A stretch of 64,000 nt of DNA. Source: Sedimentibacter sp. MB31-C6 (GTDB taxonomy: Bacteria; Bacillota; Clostridia; Tissierellales; Sedimentibacteraceae). The stretch is from positions 372,001 to 436,000 of the forward strand of contig NZ_CP142396.1 of the NCBI RefSeq assembly GCF_035934735.1, in the 5' to 3' direction. This document shows positions 60,185 through 64,000 of this stretch, piece after piece. Position 1 is the first letter of the stretch, and the number at the start of each line of letters is the position of its first letter. The position numbers and the translations under genes were made by a program. The notes beneath the pieces were generated by a model. It did no database searches, was not told the origin of the DNA, and was given only the letters and a program-made list of their open reading frames with translations.

Positions 60185-62917
60185 TTATATTTCTAATAAC
60201 TGTCTAAGCATACTTTCAAGTATTTCTTTTTCTTGACTACCGTTTGTCTTAAAGCGCAATATTGGAATATTATATTTCTTTAAAATTTCATCTTTCATTA
60301 TATCCCTATTTGATTGTATAGTTCCTTCCTTATGAAATTGATATCCATCAACTTCTACAGCTAGAACCGGTAACTTATCTAACTTATTAAAAATTAAAAA
60401 GTCCAAATGTGTAGCGCAATTCATTGCGTATTTGCATTCATCATCAGACAGTTTCTTTGGGTCATGAATTAACATATTTAATGGTTGATGAACAATAACA
60501 TCTAATTTTTTAAAACAATCCTTATTTAATACATCTTTAATTAATCCATACATTAAATTTTCAGAATCATATTCAGAAATTCTATTATGTTTTTTTAAAT
60601 ATTTTTTACGCTGCTCTGTATAGTCTGAATATAGCAAATCGAAAACGGAATAAATATCTCCATTAATTATTTCAAAGTTATTATATTGAATATACTTAAC
60701 AAGATCTCCTATGTTGGTATTTTCATTTTTTTCATTATCAGATACTACTAGTCTAAGTCTATTCTTCGCTCTAGAAACAGCCACATTTAGCATATTTGGA
60801 TTATCTGTAAAATCAGTAATTTCATTATCAACAGAAGAAATAATAATATCATCTTTTTCTCTTCCTTGATATTTATGAACTGTAGAAATATCTATATCAT
60901 TTGATAAATCATTTTGCATAGCTACAGTTTGTTTTCGATATGGTGAAATAATTCCAATATCCACTTTTTGTTGACCATTTTGTAGTTCTGGAATAACTTC
61001 TTGTTTAATTTCATCAATTTGACGTTGATTATAATGACCTCTTGCATGATTTCCCGCTATAGTTTTATATACTTTAATTACATCTCTCTCATTATGATCC
61101 TCTGTCATTATAACAAGCTGATTATCATAAAATTTTCTATTACAGAAATCTATAATCTTAGGATGACAGCGATAATGTTCTCTTAACATAGTCCTAGGTA
61201 CATTAGGAATAATTGAACATATTGATGATAGCAGACTATTATTATCGTAATTATATCCCTCTTTTAAAATATAATGTTTAGAAATTGGTCTTGTCATTAA
61301 CTTTACTTGGTCTGGAATTACATTTGGTAATTGCATTAAATCTCCTACAATTACAATGTTTTTAGCGCATGATAACGTAAGAACACCAGTAATTAAATCT
61401 ACTTGTGATGATTCATCTACAATAACATAATCATATATGTAGTCTTTATCCAAACAATTTTTCAATGAATAGGTTGTACTTAAAATTATTGGGTATTCAT
61501 TATTAAATTTTTTTGAATCTCTCCATAAATCATTCTCGTTAAATTTAATTCTTTCTTTATTTTTTGAGTATTTTTTATACAAACTATTTTTAAATACAAT
61601 ATGCGATTTGTCTGTTAATTCTGTTAATTTATCTTTGAATTTATATGTTTCTAAACTTTTTTCAATTCTTTTAATTTCTTTTTCTAATTCATCAACTTTA
61701 AGTATATAAAATAAATTTTGAAATGATGGTATTATATCACTTATAGGTTTCTTTAAAAATTCCATATCAAATATACCATAAAAGAATATACATCTCAATT
61801 TAAACCATAAACTTATCTTTTTATTTTGTTCGCTTAACATCTGACATTCGTTCCACAGCTCAAGTATTTGATTTGACTTAAGTTTTGATATATTTCTTAT
61901 TTTAATGTTATCATCGTATGTTTCTTTAAAAAAATCTTCGAAATATTTCTTTTCAACTGTGTATTCTGATAACTTTGATTTCAAACTTGCTATTCGATTT
62001 TTATCACTTAACATTTGTTTTAATTCGCTTTGAAGCTTTATGATTTCATCCAATAAAAAACTTAATTTATCAGTATCATATTTATATTCATTAAAATCAG
62101 GATAATCTGATTGCTTACTTTTAATAAATTCTTTCTTATTATCAGATTTGCCCAAAGGTGCTGCAATAAAATCAAAACCATATTTTTGTAGTTTTTCGTA
62201 CACATTTTCCGTTGCAGAATTATTATTAGAAACAACAGCAACTGTTTTATTATTTATTATTGCATTTGCAATAATATTAAGTATAGTTTGCGTCTTGCCT
62301 GTTCCAGGCGGACCTTCAATAACACTTATTTTATTAGACATAGCATTAGATACAGCTTGCATTTGACTTAAATTACATCCAAAAGGAAAATATACTGTGG
62401 ATGGTGAAGAAACTTTTAAAACTTGATTATCTGGATTTAAATATGTTTCTAATGCTGATTTTGAACTAATAAAATTCATTTTTTCAAATTGATTTGATAG
62501 TACTTTTTTACCCTCATCAGTTACAATGCTAACTTTATCAGCAATACATTTAAAGTATTCAAGACAATTGCTTGTCCCCTTATTTAATAGACTATTTTTC
62601 TCTATATCAAGATCACGTATATTATATAAACTTGTTTTTCCATTACCAAAAAAAATACGATAATAATCATTAAACTGTAATATCTGCTTAATATCAAATA
62701 AAACCTTACCACCATGTGATATCTTTATTGAGTTTGCATCTATATTTTGCGGGTTTCTAAACCATTTTACACTTAAGTAAGAATATGTATATACTTGTTT
62801 TGAAGTGTTAAAAATCACTTCGTACTTTCCATACAAGTAATTACATCTAACTATATCTTTAGTAACATCTTTATCTTTAATAAGAACTAAATTATTTAAT
62901 ATGTTCATTTGTTCCAC
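60185..62917 (-). CDS. Superfamily 1 helicase with C-terminal nuclease-like domain
   Basis: The 910-residue protein has an SF1 helicase core: Walker A VIEGPPGTGKTQTILNI (about residue 202), Walker B IVDESSQVDL (about 507), motif III GDLMQLPNV, motif IV REHYRCHPKIIDF, motif V STVHKYQGREKDDIII and motif VI NVAVSRAKNRLRL. The C-terminal 150 residues resemble a DUF2726/DUF559-type PD-(D/E)XK nuclease: HLDFLIFNKLDKLPVLAVEVDGYQFH and KDEILKKYNIPILRFKTNG. A Upf1-like helicase fused to a nuclease is typical of phage-defence and DNA-repair proteins. It precedes the NERD-HRDC gene. The start is ATG 62917 behind AGGTGGAACAA. Confidence 0.9.
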   Translation of the reverse strand: MEQMNILNNLVLIKDKDVTKDIVRCNYLYGKYEVIFNTSKQVYTYSYLSVKWFRNPQNIDANSIKISHGGKVLFDIKQILQFNDYYRIFFGNGKTSLYNIRDLDIEKNSLLNKGTSNCLEYFKCIADKVSIVTDEGKKVLSNQFEKMNFISSKSALETYLNPDNQVLKVSSPSTVYFPFGCNLSQMQAVSNAMSNKISVIEGPPGTGKTQTILNIIANAIINNKTVAVVSNNNSATENVYEKLQKYGFDFIAAPLGKSDNKKEFIKSKQSDYPDFNEYKYDTDKLSFLLDEIIKLQSELKQMLSDKNRIASLKSKLSEYTVEKKYFEDFFKETYDDNIKIRNISKLKSNQILELWNECQMLSEQNKKISLWFKLRCIFFYGIFDMEFLKKPISDIIPSFQNLFYILKVDELEKEIKRIEKSLETYKFKDKLTELTDKSHIVFKNSLYKKYSKNKERIKFNENDLWRDSKKFNNEYPIILSTTYSLKNCLDKDYIYDYVIVDESSQVDLITGVLTLSCAKNIVIVGDLMQLPNVIPDQVKLMTRPISKHYILKEGYNYDNNSLLSSICSIIPNVPRTMLREHYRCHPKIIDFCNRKFYDNQLVIMTEDHNERDVIKVYKTIAGNHARGHYNQRQIDEIKQEVIPELQNGQQKVDIGIISPYRKQTVAMQNDLSNDIDISTVHKYQGREKDDIIISSVDNEITDFTDNPNMLNVAVSRAKNRLRLVVSDNEKNENTNIGDLVKYIQYNNFEIINGDIYSVFDLLYSDYTEQRKKYLKKHNRISEYDSENLMYGLIKDVLNKDCFKKLDVIVHQPLNMLIHDPKKLSDDECKYAMNCATHLDFLIFNKLDKLPVLAVEVDGYQFHKEGTIQSNRDIMKDEILKKYNIPILRFKTNGSQEKEILESMLRQLLEI

Positions 62918-62930
62918 CTAATTTAATTTT

Positions 62931-63190
62931 TAACAGCACAGGAGTTTAAATTCACTCATATAATTGTCAATATTTAAATCCCAACCTTTTATAAAACTTT
63001 TTCTCTCAAATATCCTAATATTAATTTCGTCAATCATCTTTTTAACAATTCCAAAGATATAATCAGCTTTTTTTATGCTATCGATAATTAAGTTAGCTCG
63101 TTGATTGTCCTTTGTATAAACTTTTTCAAGTTCATTAACATTATAACCGCCCTTTTTCCATTCAATTTCTTTTAAAGAAGCTTCATCTGT
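62931..63190 (-). pseudogene. C-terminal fragment of an unidentified gene
   Basis: The minus strand reads HIFAVTDEASLKEIEWKKGG, YNVNELEKVYTKDNQRANLI, IDSIKKADYIFGIVKKMIDE, INIRIFERKSFIKGWDLNID, NYMSEFKLLCC before TAA at 62933. The frame is open from about 63190 but has no start and is in a different frame from the PLD gene, to which it is joined at RLHSKSY. It looks like the end of another protein brought there by deletion. Family not identified. Confidence 0.55.
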
Positions 63191-63881
63191 TACAGCAAAA
63201 ATATGACTTGGAATGAAGTCGAGTTCTATTTATATCATATGAGATTTTGATTTCTGTATTAGGTAATTTTGACAATTCTAATATAGCCTTATAATCTGTT
63301 GCTCCCATATAGGATGTGGTTATAACACGTAATTTTTTATCTTTTGTGAATTCTTTTAATGCTTCTAATATTTGAACTAGCCCACTCCACTTTATAAATG
63401 AAACAAGCATATCGATTCTATCTGCAGTATTTATTTCCTTAACTAACTCACTACCAAGAGATGGTTCATTTTTTGACCCTGTAAATAAAGAATTAGCTGC
63501 AATTGATGTAATTGGTCTTATTTTATTACTTTTATAATCACCAATTAATGTATTATCCATGCTGATCAAGACAGCAAACAATAACTCTGCATTTTCATTA
63601 ATATGAAATACATCAAAATCTTCTAATTGTAATTCATCAATTAAAAGATTAATCATCTTATTGCAGATTTCAACTTGTTTATTTAGTTTATCTTCACCGG
63701 AAATTCTATTTAACGATTTGTTTATGACATTAGACATGTATTTACTAAGAATTGAGATTCCTTCTTCTTTGTCAATATCTCTTTTATCTATATATTTATC
63801 TTTTTTTGAATAGAATTTTTGTATTTCTTCATCTATAAGCTTATTTATTACGGACTCATAGAAACCATTATTAAGTGTCAT
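63183..63881 (-). CDS. PLD-domain protein, truncated (DUF3427-helicase-like start)
   Basis: The 232-residue product has a helical N-terminal part and then a phospholipase-D nuclease module (SELVKEINTADRIDMLVSFIKWSGLVQILEALKEF, about 141-176; RTRLHSKSYF, about 220-229, with the H-x-K catalytic motif). Proteins starting this way are usually much longer, with a DEAD/DEAH helicase and DUF3427 after the PLD domain. Here the frame ends just after HSK, at a junction to unrelated sequence, so it is probably a truncated gene and its asparagine of HxKx4D is lost. The start ATG at 63881 has no clear ribosome site in the visible context. Confidence 0.75.
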   Translation of the reverse strand: MTLNNGFYESVINKLIDEEIQKFYSKKDKYIDKRDIDKEEGISILSKYMSNVINKSLNRISGEDKLNKQVEICNKMINLLIDELQLEDFDVFHINENAELLFAVLISMDNTLIGDYKSNKIRPITSIAANSLFTGSKNEPSLGSELVKEINTADRIDMLVSFIKWSGLVQILEALKEFTKDKKLRVITTSYMGATDYKAILELSKLPNTEIKISYDINRTRLHSKSYFCCNR

Positions 63882-64000
63882 ACCCCTGTACCCCTGACTT
63901 ATAATATGTTTCTTTTTTATTAATAATCTTTTTTAATAATTTTATTTATAATTTATTATATAAACAAATTATACCATATTATTACAATGCTTGCAATGGT
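63882..64000. other. Right-edge intergenic sequence
   Basis: AT-rich; no gene or hairpin recognised. Confidence 0.5.

Noticed and set aside
62148-62366. Plus-strand open frame within the helicase gene
   Set aside because: Hydrophobic antisense shadow of the Walker A region; no start signal.
1-64000. CRISPR arrays, tRNA or rRNA genes
   Set aside because: No regularly spaced repeat-spacer series and no cloverleaf or rRNA sequence was recognised in either strand.

Overview
The window is AT-rich DNA with short intergenic gaps, strong AGGAGG-type ribosome binding sites and clostridial gene families. It looks like the chromosome of an amino-acid-fermenting anaerobic Clostridia/Tissierellia-type Firmicute (for example a Sedimentibacter- or Acetoanaerobium-like organism). 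The best metabolic marker is ornithine (Stickland-type) degradation. The left edge holds ortB, ortA and ord (2-amino-4-ketopentanoate thiolase and 2,4-diaminopentanoate dehydrogenase), and a matching ornithine racemase gene (orr) lies at about 50.2-51.3 kb. The species assignment is inference; no rRNA or tRNA gene is present to test it.

Layout. 0-3.7 kb: ornithine operon, preceded by a -24/-12 (sigma-54) promoter, a 30-bp palindrome and a sigma-54 activator gene that probably control it. 3.7-13.2 kb: housekeeping genes (luxS, typA, an amidohydrolase, trpS behind a T-box leader, degV, a cobalamin adenosyltransferase, a decayed CobS-like protein, an HELGH/SLH exported protein, rlmH). 13.2-17.3 kb: an ECF sigma/anti-sigma/membrane-protein operon and a PadR-DUF2812 pair with its own operator. 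17.3-26 kb: acetyltransferase, flavodoxin, ASCH protein, a lipoprotein flavocytochrome-type reductase, an Fe-S DUF362 protein, a MATE exporter and a yedE-tusA-DUF3343 selenium/sulfur transport cluster. 26-40.8 kb: VOC protein, DUF3841, CoA-disulfide-reductase-like enzyme, exported stalk-domain proteins, DUF4143 ATPase, a two-component system, a macrolide phosphotransferase-like kinase, a TetR regulator and a HepT/MntA toxin-antitoxin pair.

40.9-50.2 kb is a mobile-DNA mosaic bounded by two 372-bp direct repeats, each carrying the 5' end of a tyrosine-recombinase gene. It holds a decayed DDE transposase, a three-gene cassette (UviA/TcdR-type sigma factor, UviB/BhlA holin-like peptide, 143-residue protein of unknown function) with three look-alike non-standard promoters, and a pair of nested group II introns. 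The inner intron lies between domains V and VI of an outer group IIC intron whose reverse transcriptase is mostly deleted. An IS91-type transposase tail and an M20 peptidase pseudogene follow. 50.2-64 kb returns to ordinary genes (orr, Uma2 nuclease-fold protein, alpha/beta hydrolase, SatD-DUF3307 pair, mgsA, PatB/MalY lyase) and ends in a NERD-HRDC protein, a 910-residue helicase-nuclease and a truncated PLD-domain protein, a possible DNA-defence neighbourhood.

Dispersed repeats are a second theme. A 176-bp multi-hairpin element occurs twice, 19 kb apart, with a single base difference that equals inversion of one hairpin loop. A short palindromic family (GTAGGGGACGCAT-like) sits in at least four intergenic gaps. 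An 85-bp piece of the response-regulator gene is duplicated inside a broken lipoprotein gene. The most promising undescribed systems are the sigma-holin-cargo cassette with its own promoter code and the 176-bp structured repeat.
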